Below, in pieces: positions 13,637-22,096 of a stretch of 25,178 nt of DNA (positions are counted from its first letter, which is position 1; each line of letters begins with the position of its first letter). This stretch comes from Campylobacteraceae bacterium (lineage in GTDB: Bacteria; Campylobacterota; Campylobacteria; Campylobacterales; Sulfurovaceae). The notes below the pieces were generated by a model. It was given only the letters and a program-made list of their open reading frames with translations, was not told the DNA's origin and ran no database searches. Location: contig JALSQB010000218.1 of NCBI GenBank assembly GCA_026985655.1, forward strand, positions 1 to 25,178, in the 5' to 3' direction. The position numbers were made by a program, and so were the translations under genes.

Positions 13637-14491
13637 ATGAATTTTGCAAATATTTTTTCTAGTATGATGGGTAATACAGAGACCAAAGATGAACAAAGTA
13701 AATGGATAAAGTGTCCAAAATGTTTAGCACTTATGTACCATAAAGAGATAGAAATTAAATGTTCAGTTTGTCCAAAATGTAACCATCATTTTAGAATAGA
13801 TGCACAAAAGCGTCAAGATTTTCTCTGTGATGAGGGTTCATTTGTTGAATTTGATGCCAATTTAACACCCATTGACCCTTTAAAGTTTACCGATAAAAAA
13901 TCCTATAAAAAACGTTTAGAAGAGGCAAAAGCCAAAACAGGTAAAATCTCTTCTGTTGTTTCAGGTTCGTGTACCATTAATGGTATGGAGACAGAGTTGG
14001 TTATTTTTGATTTCTCTTTTATGGGTGGAAGTTTAGGCTCTGTTGAGGGTGAAAAAATTGTACGTTCAATTAACCGTGCTATTGAGAAGAAGTGTGGATT
14101 TATTATTATCTCTGCTTCGGGTGGTGCGAGAATGCAAGAGAGTACGTTCTCTTTACTTCAGATGTCTAAGACTTCAGCAGCTTTAAATAGATTACATCTA
14201 AAAGGTTTACCGTTTATCTCTTTGCTAACTGACCCTACTATGGGTGGAGTTTCTGCCTCTTTTGCAATGCTGGGTGATATTATCATCGCTGAACCAGGGG
14301 CATTGATTGGTTTTGCAGGACAAAGGGTTATTAAACAAACCGTTGGGGTTGATTTACCCGAAGGATTTCAACGTTCAGAGTTTCTACTCGAACATGGATT
14401 GATTGATATGATTGTTGATAGAAATGATATGAAAGAGACCATTGCTGGAGTGTTAAAACTCTTTTTAGAGGACAATCCAAAAGTCGTATAG
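13637..14491 (+). CDS. accD: Acetyl-CoA carboxylase carboxyltransferase subunit beta
   Basis: AccD, with AccA, forms the carboxyltransferase that moves CO2 from carboxybiotin to acetyl-CoA, the first committed step of fatty acid synthesis. The protein has 284 residues. A four-cysteine zinc ribbon (C26-P-K-C29 and C45-P-K-C48) is followed by the crotonase-like core with SASGGARMQEST, LTDPTMGGVSASFAMLGD and EPGALIGFAGQRVIKQT. It leads a run with rlmH, the DksA-like gene, a membrane protein gene and dus. accA and accBC are not in the window, so the subunits are unlinked here. Confidence 0.97.
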   Translation: MNFANIFSSMMGNTETKDEQSKWIKCPKCLALMYHKEIEIKCSVCPKCNHHFRIDAQKRQDFLCDEGSFVEFDANLTPIDPLKFTDKKSYKKRLEEAKAKTGKISSVVSGSCTINGMETELVIFDFSFMGGSLGSVEGEKIVRSINRAIEKKCGFIIISASGGARMQESTFSLLQMSKTSAALNRLHLKGLPFISLLTDPTMGGVSASFAMLGDIIIAEPGALIGFAGQRVIKQTVGVDLPEGFQRSEFLLEHGLIDMIVDRNDMKETIAGVLKLFLEDNPKVV

Positions 14492-14495
14492 TTTA

Positions 14496-14957
14496 ATGAA
14501 AATTAATATTTATATTATTGATAAAAAATCAAAAGACAAACTCTATGCACCACTCATTGAACACTATATAAAAATTGCAAAACCCTTTGCCAAAGTGGAA
14601 GTTTTTGAAATCTACAACAAAGAGATTAATAAAGCCCATGAAATTTCCACAGAAGCCTCACAAAAATCTTATACTCTAGCATTAGAACAACAATTAAAGG
14701 GTGCATACAATATTGCATTAAGCCCTGATGGAAAAGAGCTAGATAGTTTTAAATTTTCAGAACTGTTTAAGGATAGAGGGGTAGTAAACTTCTTTATTGG
14801 TGGAGCTTATGGGCTTGAAGAGAGATTTTTAACACAATGTAATAATAGCATCTCTTTGGGTAAAATTACAATGTCACATAAGTTGGCAAAAGTAGTATTG
14901 TTAGAACAAGTTTTTAGGGGATTAACTATTTTAAATAATCACCCATATCATAAATAA
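14496..14957 (+). CDS. rlmH: 23S rRNA (pseudouridine1915-N3)-methyltransferase RlmH
   Basis: RlmH methylates pseudouridine 1915 in helix 69 of 23S rRNA on the assembled 70S ribosome, using S-adenosylmethionine. The 153-residue protein is the usual size for this SPOUT-class dimer. FFIGGAYGLEE (the AdoMet-binding knot) and SLGKITMSHKLAKVVLLEQ, followed by a terminal NNHPYHK, are diagnostic. It begins 4 bp after the accD stop with little SD, which suggests translational coupling to accD. Confidence 0.96.
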   Translation: MKINIYIIDKKSKDKLYAPLIEHYIKIAKPFAKVEVFEIYNKEINKAHEISTEASQKSYTLALEQQLKGAYNIALSPDGKELDSFKFSELFKDRGVVNFFIGGAYGLEERFLTQCNNSISLGKITMSHKLAKVVLLEQVFRGLTILNNHPYHK

Positions 14958-14977
14958 TATTAGGAGAATATATCAGT

Positions 14978-15328
14978 ATGCTAAATCAAACAGAAATAGA
15001 TTTTTTTAAAGTAGCATTACAAGAGAGAAAAGAGACCATTAAAAAAAACTTATTAATTAATTCAAATGAGCGAGATGGCATGAGAGAAAATGAACTAAAA
15101 GATGAAGCAGACCATGCTTCAATGTCACTCGATTCAGCTGTCGATAATGCAATTTCAATACAACAATCGAAAGAATTAGCAGAAATTGAACTGGCTTTAG
15201 ATAAAATTAAAGATAAAACTTACGGTACCTGTGATTTATGTGGTTCAGAAATCAACATAGAACGCTTAAAGGTAAAAAACTTTGCACGTTACTGTATAAA
15301 TTGTAGAGAAGTTGTAGAAAAAGAGTAA
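14978..15328 (+). CDS. DksA/TraR-family zinc-finger protein
   Basis: The 116-residue protein has a helical N-terminus, DEADHA at residues 42-47 (matching the DxxDxA coiled-coil tip that reaches the RNA polymerase secondary channel), and a C-terminal four-cysteine zinc finger (CDLC at 85-88, CINC at 106-109). DksA relatives modulate transcription with ppGpp. It is shorter than E. coli DksA (151) because the N-terminal extension is missing, but this is usual for Campylobacterota members. The SD is TAGGAGA. Whether it is the main DksA or an accessory paralogue cannot be told from this window. Confidence 0.9.
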   Translation: MLNQTEIDFFKVALQERKETIKKNLLINSNERDGMRENELKDEADHASMSLDSAVDNAISIQQSKELAEIELALDKIKDKTYGTCDLCGSEINIERLKVKNFARYCINCREVVEKE

Positions 15329-15352
15329 TTTTACAAAAAATAAGGAGTAGTT

Positions 15353-16396
15353 ATGCGTTTAGGTTTATATATTATAGCATCAATTGTGCTAATGGTTATT
15401 ATAGGAAGTTTTACTTATATGATTAACCCTGGAAATTATACGATTAGTGATTTAGGGATACCTATACCTCCCATTCCTGTAGCTGTTTGGATAGTATTAC
15501 CAATGCTACTTCTTATGATTGCTTCATTGGTACATATGATGTTTTATGGAACTAAAAACTTTTTTAAGTTTAAAAAGTGGGAAAAAGAGACAAACACTTT
15601 AGATGATGCACTCTATTGGTCTTTATTACAAGAGCCTAAAGCACATAAATTTCATCTACCTCTTTTTAAAAAAACAGCATCACTCTTCGATGTTTCTTCT
15701 ATTAGTGTAAATGGAGCTGTTGATGATATGTCCGATAAATTACGTAGTGCATTAACCATCATTACTGAAATTAATCGTGGAGAGTATGTTGATCTTAAAG
15801 CAAAAAAGTTAGAAAAAGTCCTCTCATCAACAAACCCATTTGTTATTAAAAACTTACAAAATCGTCTTCAAAAAGAAGAAAAATTTGCCGAAGAAGTTTT
15901 ACAATCAAAAGAAGCATACAGTGAAGAAATTTTCAATGAAGCTTTAAAAGTTTTTTCATCAAAAACAACCTTTCCAAAAGCGTTGAAGTATGTTAAACTC
16001 TATAACAAAGAGGGATTCCTAACCTTACTTACACGTGTTGAAAATGACGATAATTTAGGACTAACTAAAGAGATATTAGACACCTTTATTGTTCAACTTG
16101 AATCAGATTTAAAATGTACTGAGTATCTACAAATCGCCACATTAATGATGAATCAACTCTCTCCAGATGATAACTTAAAATTATGGAGAGAGTATGAAGG
16201 TAAATATGATGATGCACAAATTGCTTATCTGTACTTACTTTTTGATTATGAGATGATTGAGAAAGCTGGAGAGTATTTAGAAGAGCATGAAGAGAGTGAA
16301 TTTAAACGCTTTAGAGCATTGTTTGATTTGAAAAAAGAGCATAAAAAATACAGAATTACCGATTTGATGAATATTCGTCACATCTGTAAAGCTTAA
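15353..16396 (+). CDS. Conserved membrane-anchored protein of unknown function
   Basis: The 347 residues begin with two membrane segments (about 4-24 and 42-65), separated by a short loop with the Pro-rich PIPPIPV. A long, highly charged, mostly helical cytoplasmic or periplasmic part of about 280 residues follows, with a repeat-like helical texture (YLLFDYEMIEKAGEYLEEHE) that recalls TPR or HEAT-like solenoids. I do not recognise a named family. The SD AAGGAG lies 5-6 bases before the ATG. The gene sits 24 bp after the DksA-like gene and 17 bp before dus, so it belongs to the same transcription unit, but no function follows from that. Confidence 0.85.
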   Translation: MRLGLYIIASIVLMVIIGSFTYMINPGNYTISDLGIPIPPIPVAVWIVLPMLLLMIASLVHMMFYGTKNFFKFKKWEKETNTLDDALYWSLLQEPKAHKFHLPLFKKTASLFDVSSISVNGAVDDMSDKLRSALTIITEINRGEYVDLKAKKLEKVLSSTNPFVIKNLQNRLQKEEKFAEEVLQSKEAYSEEIFNEALKVFSSKTTFPKALKYVKLYNKEGFLTLLTRVENDDNLGLTKEILDTFIVQLESDLKCTEYLQIATLMMNQLSPDDNLKLWREYEGKYDDAQIAYLYLLFDYEMIEKAGEYLEEHEESEFKRFRALFDLKKEHKKYRITDLMNIRHICKA

Positions 16397-16413
16397 ACGA
16401 GGTACTTAGTTTA

Positions 16414-17379
16414 GTGCCTACTTTAGATTTTTCAAAACCCCTTTTTGCCCTTGCCCCTTTGGCAGGGTTTACTGACCTTCCTTTTCGTTCTGTGGTTAAA
16501 AAATTTGGTGCCGACTTTACCATTTCGGAAATGATAAGCTCCAATGCTTTAGCCTTTAAAAGTAAAAAAACTTTTAAAATGTTGGAAAAAAATGAGCTTG
16601 AAACACCTTACAGCATACAAATAGCAGGGTCAGATTTAGAAATAGTCCGTAAGGCAGTAGAACTCATTAATGAGCGTGATGGGGTCGATGTGATTGATTT
16701 AAACTGTGGTTGCCCTGCTCCCAAAATTGTCAATAACCTACAAGGCTCTTCCCTACTTACAGACTTACCTCAAATGGCTAAAACCATCGAAACCATTAAA
16801 AAGTACTCTAACAAAGAATATACTTCCGTCAAAATGCGTTTAGGCTTTAATGAAAAAAATCATATTGCCCAAGCCAAACTTTGTGAAGATGCAGGAGCTG
16901 ATTTTATTGCTGTTCACGGACGTACACGAGCAGGACGCTATAAAGCTTCGGTAGATTATGATGCTATTAAAGAGATAGTTGAAGCAGTAAACATACCTGT
17001 TCTTGCCAATGGTGATATTAATAGCCCCGAAAAAGCAAAATGGGTGTTAGAACATACAGGAGCATCTGGCGTAATGGTTGGACGTGGTGCAGTTGGACGA
17101 CCTTGGATATTTCAGCTTATGAAAAATCATATCAATGGCAGTGAAAATGCTGAACTCTCTTCAGCACTCATTCAAGAAGTGGTTTTAGAACATTTTGACC
17201 AAATGATAGCCCATTACGGTGAACATGGAGCATTGATTTTTAGAAAACATCTTCATACTTACTCTAAAGCAGGTTATCAAGGAGCATCAAAATTTAGGGA
17301 CTTGGTCAATCGGATTGAAGATGTTTCTGAAATGAGAGATGCCACAAAAGAATTTTTTGCACAAGAGTACAGTTACTAA
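16414..17379 (+). CDS. dus: tRNA-dihydrouridine synthase (DusB-like)
   Basis: This flavin-dependent enzyme reduces uridine to dihydrouridine in the tRNA D loop. The 321-residue protein has the FMN-barrel start LAPLAGFTDLPFRSVVKKFG, the catalytic-Cys motif DLNCGCPAPKI (Cys100), VKMRLGF, AVHGRTRAGRY, VLANGDI and VMVGRGAVGRPWIF. The start is GTG at 16414; GAGG lies 11 bases upstream, and no ATG is placed so as to preserve the N-terminus. Subfamily assignment (B-like) rests on overall pattern. It ends the run and meets a minus-strand gene four bases later. Confidence 0.94.
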   Translation: MPTLDFSKPLFALAPLAGFTDLPFRSVVKKFGADFTISEMISSNALAFKSKKTFKMLEKNELETPYSIQIAGSDLEIVRKAVELINERDGVDVIDLNCGCPAPKIVNNLQGSSLLTDLPQMAKTIETIKKYSNKEYTSVKMRLGFNEKNHIAQAKLCEDAGADFIAVHGRTRAGRYKASVDYDAIKEIVEAVNIPVLANGDINSPEKAKWVLEHTGASGVMVGRGAVGRPWIFQLMKNHINGSENAELSSALIQEVVLEHFDQMIAHYGEHGALIFRKHLHTYSKAGYQGASKFRDLVNRIEDVSEMRDATKEFFAQEYSY

Positions 17380-17415
17380 GCTTTTACTCTTTTTTAAAAG
17401 TAAAAGCACTTTTTA
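17380..17415 (+). terminator. Terminator of the dus run inside the convergent gene
   Basis: GCTTTTAC (17380-17387) pairs perfectly with GTAAAAGC (17400-17407), and ACTTTTT follows. The hairpin begins just after the dus stop and lies within the last codons and stop of the convergent gene at 17384-17764. Confidence 0.55.
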
Positions 17416-17764
17416 TAATAAGTAATATAAGCATCAAGGCTAAAATTTCATAGCCCACAGTCCACGTAAACATAAATATATTAAATATCATTTTACTGTA
17501 TTCTTGAAAGCCATCTTTATAGCCATTTAAAATGGTTATAGTGATTAAACCTACCATATAGGGCAGTAGAATAAAGAGAGAGATTATAACAACTTTTTGC
17601 AAACTCTCTGGTAGATAGATATAATCTTCAATATGAACTTCTTGAGAAAAAAAACCTTTAGGTTCATTTTTCTTCTTTTCTAATTTTTTTCTACGAGATT
17701 GAATTTTTTCTTCATTAAAGGTTCTTTTTGCAGTAACTAAATATGGATCATGTGTACCTGACAT
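17384..17764 (-). CDS. Small membrane protein, unrecognised
   Basis: From ATG 17764 the product is 126 residues. It has a basic, soluble N-terminal half (RRKKLEKKKNE, about 25-35) followed by two hydrophobic segments (about 60-82 and 96-120). A GTG three codons upstream (17773) lies within the strong SD AAGGAGGT itself, which is 7 bases from the ATG, so the ATG is the start. It has its own promoter (17799-17804). The family is unknown to me; the layout, a charged cytoplasmic head with two membrane helices, gives no function. Confidence 0.75.
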   Translation of the reverse strand: MSGTHDPYLVTAKRTFNEEKIQSRRKKLEKKKNEPKGFFSQEVHIEDYIYLPESLQKVVIISLFILLPYMVGLITITILNGYKDGFQEYSKMIFNIFMFTWTVGYEILALMLILLIIKSAFTFKKE

Positions 17765-17798
17765 TAAAAGCACCTCCTTAAAATTATATTAATAAGTT

Positions 17799-17804
17799 AT
17801 TATA
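17799..17804 (-). promoter_or_regulatory. -10 box for the small membrane protein gene
   Basis: The minus strand reads ATGTATAATAAC, with the SD AAGGAGGT following within about 25 bases. The rest of the gap 17774-17920 is very AT-rich and probably also holds the polA promoter (TATAAC or GATAAAAT near 17872-17892, weak). Confidence 0.45.
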
Positions 17805-17920
17805 CATATTTAATATTAAATTAATAAAAGTATTTTTTAATTTTCTGAATATCGTCTATAAAATAAGAATATAACAGAGAATTAGATAAAATCTTTTAAT
17901 AAAAAAATAGGTTTTAACTT

Positions 17921-20605
17921 TTGAAAACATTAACAATCATAGATACCTTTGGGTTCTTCTTTCGCTCTTATTTTGCTCTTCCTCCCCTTAAAAATTCAGA
18001 TGGTTTTCCCACAGGACTTTTGACAGGATTTATAAACCTCATAGACTCACTTCATCGTGACCACAATACAGACTATATTGTTTTTGCCTTAGATTCTAAA
18101 GGCAATACCTTTAGAAATGAAATTTACCCTGACTATAAAGCCAATAGAGATGCACCTCCTGAAGATTTGGTGAAACAGCTTCCCATTGCGATTGATTGGA
18201 TTAGGGAGATGGGCTTTGCCCATTTAGCAAAAGAGGGTTATGAAGCCGATGATATTATTGCCACTTTAGCCAAATATGGAAAAGAGCAAGGTTTACAAGT
18301 ACGCATTGTTTCACACGATAAAGATTTATATCAAATGATAGAAAATGGTCACGTGGTAATGTATGATTCACTCAAACGAAAAGAGATTAGTGAAAAAGAG
18401 TGTTTTGAAAAGTTTGGGGTGTATCCTAAAGATTTTATCAATTTTCAAGCCATTGTAGGAGATACAGCCGACAATGTCCCAGGGGTAAAAGGGATTGGTA
18501 AAGTAGGAGCATCTAAACTTATTAACAAATACCACACCTTAGAAAACATCTATGATGACCTTGAAAATGCAGGAACGCCAAACATTCAAAAGAAACTTTT
18601 AGAGAGCAAAGAGAGTGCGTTTATGTCACGTGAATTGGTGACGATGAATCAAGATGTCTTTAAAGATTTTGATTTAGAGAGTTTTGCTTTTGAAGATAAA
18701 AACTACCTCACCTGCTTAATGGACGACTTTGAGCGTTATGAGATGCGAAAAGCCTTAGAAAAAGCAAAAGTTGGGGTTGATTTTTCTGACATAGAGGAGG
18801 AAGAGATAGATGAAGAAGATGCTTTTAAAGCGATTTGTCTTGACACTAAAGAGAAGCTTTTTAAAGTAATCGAACAAATAGAGCCAAATACCTTAGTCGC
18901 TTTTGATACAGAAACCACAGGACTTGACACAAAAAAAGACAAAATGGTTGGTTTCTCTTTTGCCCTCAATGAAAAAGAAGCCTATTATGTCCCCATAGCT
19001 CACGCTTATTTGGGAGTTACTGAACAAGTAAGCATAGAAGATGCCATAGAAGCCATAAAGCAAATACTCAAAGCCAAAGTGATTGGACAAAATCTAAAAT
19101 TTGACTTTTCACTGCTCTATCATCAGTATGGTATTGAAGAGGTAACTCCTTTTGCAGACACTATGATAATGGCGTGGCTACTCAACCCAGGGAGCAAAGT
19201 AGGACTTGATGCTTTAGCCAAAAAGTTTTTTCGTTATGAGATGAAGCCGTTTAAATCTTTGGTTAAAAAAGGCGAAACTTTTGCCAATGTAGATATTGAG
19301 ACAGCTACATTTTACGCCAGTGAAGATGCGTGGATGACCTTTATGCTCTATGGGGCATTAGACAAAGCGATGAGTTTGGCTTCGATTGAGCATCTAAAAG
19401 ATTTGGCGACAGAAGTAGAGTACCCTTTTGTAAACACGCTTATTGCCATGGAAAAGCGAGGCATCAAAATTGACATAGAAAAACTAAAAGATTTGCAAGA
19501 GATGTTAAGTAGTCGATTAGCTCAACTTACCGAAGAAATTTATGCCTTATGTGGAACAGAGTTTAACATTAAATCCACTCAACAGCTTGGCAATGTTCTT
19601 TTTGGGCATTTGGGTTTAAAAGGGGGCAAAAAAACCAAAACAGGTTACTCTACCAATGAAAAAGTATTGAACTCACTCAAAGGGGAACATGAGGTTATTG
19701 AAAAAATTTTAGAATACAGAACCACCCAAAAGCTTCTTTCTACTTATGCTGAACCTCTTATTAAATTGGCTAAGAGTGATGAGCAAAACCGTATCTATAC
19801 CTCATTTTTACAAACAGGAACAGCCACAGGACGGCTTAGTTCTAAAGAGCCTAACCTACAAAACATTCCTACCCGTTCAGAATTGGGTCGAAAAGTACGA
19901 GAGGCATTTGTTGCCAAAGAGGACTACAAACTCTTAAGCATTGACTACTCACAAATTGAGCTTAGACTTTTAGCACACTTTTCACAAGACCCTGCCCTAC
20001 TTGATGCCTTTAACAATGGCTTGGACATTCACTTAGCCACAGCCATTAAACTCTTTGGAGAGGAAGAAGCACAAGCCAAAAGAGGCTATGCAAAATCCGT
20101 AAACTTTGGAATTTTGTATGGAATGGGAGCGAAAAAACTCTCCGATGAGTTAGGGATTACAAGCAAAGAAGCCAAAGAGATTATTACAGCTTATTTTGAA
20201 AACTTTTCCACCATTAAAGACTTTTTAGCCAAAATCCAAGAGGATGTAAAAACCATTGGCTATGTGGAGACCATCTTAAAACGACGACGAATATTTGACT
20301 ATGAAAATGCCACAGGAATGCAAAAAGCGGCCTTTTTACGTGAATCGGTCAATGCAGTTTTTCAAGGAAGTGCAGCTGACCTCATTAAACTCTCTATGCT
20401 AGAGATTGAGATTTTTATGAAAGAAGAGAACATAGAGGGTGCGATGCTTTTACAAATCCATGATGAACTTATTTTTGAGATAAAAGAGGAGATTATTGAA
20501 GAAGTTGCCCCAAAGCTTCAACATATTATGGCAAATATTATGCAACTTGATGTTCCTTTAGAATGCTCTGTAAATATTGGTGACTCTTGGGGGGAGTTGA
20601 AGTAA
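17921..20605 (+). CDS. polA: DNA polymerase I
   Basis: PolA fills gaps and removes RNA primers in replication and repair. The 894-residue protein has all three domains. The 5'-nuclease (about 1-290) shows FFFRSYFALPP, EADDIIA, SHDKDLYQ and GDTADNVPGVKGIG. The 3'-5' exonuclease (about 310-490) has an intact active site: DTETTG (Asp329, Glu331), QNLKFDFSLL and YASEDAW. The polymerase (about 500-894) has TGRLSSKEPNLQNIP, DYSQIELR (Asp675), KSVNFGILYGMG and QIHDELIFE (Asp848). The start is TTG at 17921, with ATAGG 9 bases upstream; no ATG upstream fits. It appears monocistronic or paired with selO, 42 bp downstream. Confidence 0.97.
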   Translation: MKTLTIIDTFGFFFRSYFALPPLKNSDGFPTGLLTGFINLIDSLHRDHNTDYIVFALDSKGNTFRNEIYPDYKANRDAPPEDLVKQLPIAIDWIREMGFAHLAKEGYEADDIIATLAKYGKEQGLQVRIVSHDKDLYQMIENGHVVMYDSLKRKEISEKECFEKFGVYPKDFINFQAIVGDTADNVPGVKGIGKVGASKLINKYHTLENIYDDLENAGTPNIQKKLLESKESAFMSRELVTMNQDVFKDFDLESFAFEDKNYLTCLMDDFERYEMRKALEKAKVGVDFSDIEEEEIDEEDAFKAICLDTKEKLFKVIEQIEPNTLVAFDTETTGLDTKKDKMVGFSFALNEKEAYYVPIAHAYLGVTEQVSIEDAIEAIKQILKAKVIGQNLKFDFSLLYHQYGIEEVTPFADTMIMAWLLNPGSKVGLDALAKKFFRYEMKPFKSLVKKGETFANVDIETATFYASEDAWMTFMLYGALDKAMSLASIEHLKDLATEVEYPFVNTLIAMEKRGIKIDIEKLKDLQEMLSSRLAQLTEEIYALCGTEFNIKSTQQLGNVLFGHLGLKGGKKTKTGYSTNEKVLNSLKGEHEVIEKILEYRTTQKLLSTYAEPLIKLAKSDEQNRIYTSFLQTGTATGRLSSKEPNLQNIPTRSELGRKVREAFVAKEDYKLLSIDYSQIELRLLAHFSQDPALLDAFNNGLDIHLATAIKLFGEEEAQAKRGYAKSVNFGILYGMGAKKLSDELGITSKEAKEIITAYFENFSTIKDFLAKIQEDVKTIGYVETILKRRRIFDYENATGMQKAAFLRESVNAVFQGSAADLIKLSMLEIEIFMKEENIEGAMLLQIHDELIFEIKEEIIEEVAPKLQHIMANIMQLDVPLECSVNIGDSWGELK

Positions 20606-20647
20606 TATATTAAGTCTTATTAAAGCTATCCAAGCTAATATAAGCCT

Positions 20648-22096
20648 ATGCATGAAACTAAAACATTAAAAGAGATACAAGTAAGCAACCCCTACCTTAG
20701 TTTAGATAGTGAATTTTATGAACGCGTAAAACCAACGCCTTTGGTTAAACCACATCTAATCCATGCCAACAAAACGGTGGCAAAACAACTGGGCATAGAT
20801 GAAAAAGAGCTAGAGAGTGATACTTTTGTAAAATTACTTAACGGTGAATTTCACTTTAAAGGTGCTGAACCATTTGCCATGTCTTATGCTGGTCACCAAT
20901 TTGGCTATTTTGTTCCACAACTAGGTGATGGTCGTGCCATTAACATAGGAAGCATTAACAAGCTAGGACTACAACTCAAAGGAGCAGGTCAAACAAAATA
21001 CTCACGTAATGGAGATGGTCGTGCTGTACTTCGTTCAAGTATTCGTGAGTACCTTATGAGTGAAGCGATGATTAATTTAGGTATTCCTAGTACTTTATGT
21101 TTAGGAATTATTGGTTCAGAACATGGAATCTATCGTGAAAAGACTGAAACAGGTGCAATTGTTTGTCGCGTAAGTGACTCTTGGGTACGTTTTGGTACAT
21201 TTGAATACTTTGCAGCACATGGTCTTTACCCTGAACTAAAAGCCTTAGCTGACCATGTCATAGAAGAGAACTTCCCTCACCTCAAAGGAAAAGCTGACCC
21301 TTATAACTTACTTTTCAATGAAGTCCTTGCAAAAACAGCTAGACTCATGGCACAATGGATGTCTGTGGGCTTCAACCATGGGGTTATGAATACCGACAAT
21401 ATGTCCATCACAGGGGTCACCATAGATTATGGGCCTTTTGCTTTTTTAGATGATTTTCACTATCAAAACATCTGTAACCATACCGATACTAAGGGACGCT
21501 ACGCTTACATTAATCAGCCAGCTGTTGGAAAGTGGAACTTACAAGCACTGATGAGTGCCTTTAGTTATTTAACCCCCATTGAGGGATTAAGACAATGTTT
21601 AAACTTTTATGACCTTGGCTATGTACGCTACACACACTACTACATGACCAAAAAACTAGGGCTAGAAAGAACCACAAAAAATGACCCACAACTCATAGAA
21701 GAGATGTTCAACATGCTCAATACCTTACAAGTAGATTACACCGTATTTTTACGTACCCTTAGCCATTTTGAATACAAAGACAATCGAGAAGAGCTACTTA
21801 AACTTGGACTTTACCATGAGCCTATGAACAGTTGGCTAGATAAATATGATGAACGTATTAAAGATATTAATGCCACAGAACGTAAAGAGCAGATGTTAAG
21901 TAACAATCCCAAATATGTTTTAAAAAATTATATGCTTCAAGAGGCAATTGATGCAGCTGAAAAGGGAGATTTCTCAGTGGTTGATGACCTTTTTAAAATT
22001 GCCCAAACCCCTTTTGATGAGCATGAAGCATTTGAGCGATGGGCAAAACCAACCCCTAAAGCCTTTAAAAATCAAAAGCTTTCGTGTTCCTCTTAA
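20648..22096 (+). CDS. selO: SelO (YdiU) pseudokinase-fold protein AMPylase
   Basis: SelO transfers AMP from ATP to Ser, Thr or Tyr of target proteins and is linked to redox stress. The 482 residues are of normal length. Family motifs include YAGHQFGYFVPQLGDGRA, LKGAGQTKYSRNGDGRAVLR, SSIREYL, NHGVMNTDNMSITG and TIDYGPFAFLDDF. The C-terminus is KLSCSS, with Cys480 at the position of the selenocysteine in eukaryotic SelO. No clear SD precedes the ATG; a weak -10 (TAATAT, 20636-20641) would put the start point near the ATG, so it could be leaderless or co-transcribed from polA. Its stop overlaps that of rmuC on the other strand. Confidence 0.95.
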   Translation: MHETKTLKEIQVSNPYLSLDSEFYERVKPTPLVKPHLIHANKTVAKQLGIDEKELESDTFVKLLNGEFHFKGAEPFAMSYAGHQFGYFVPQLGDGRAINIGSINKLGLQLKGAGQTKYSRNGDGRAVLRSSIREYLMSEAMINLGIPSTLCLGIIGSEHGIYREKTETGAIVCRVSDSWVRFGTFEYFAAHGLYPELKALADHVIEENFPHLKGKADPYNLLFNEVLAKTARLMAQWMSVGFNHGVMNTDNMSITGVTIDYGPFAFLDDFHYQNICNHTDTKGRYAYINQPAVGKWNLQALMSAFSYLTPIEGLRQCLNFYDLGYVRYTHYYMTKKLGLERTTKNDPQLIEEMFNMLNTLQVDYTVFLRTLSHFEYKDNREELLKLGLYHEPMNSWLDKYDERIKDINATERKEQMLSNNPKYVLKNYMLQEAIDAAEKGDFSVVDDLFKIAQTPFDEHEAFERWAKPTPKAFKNQKLSCSS

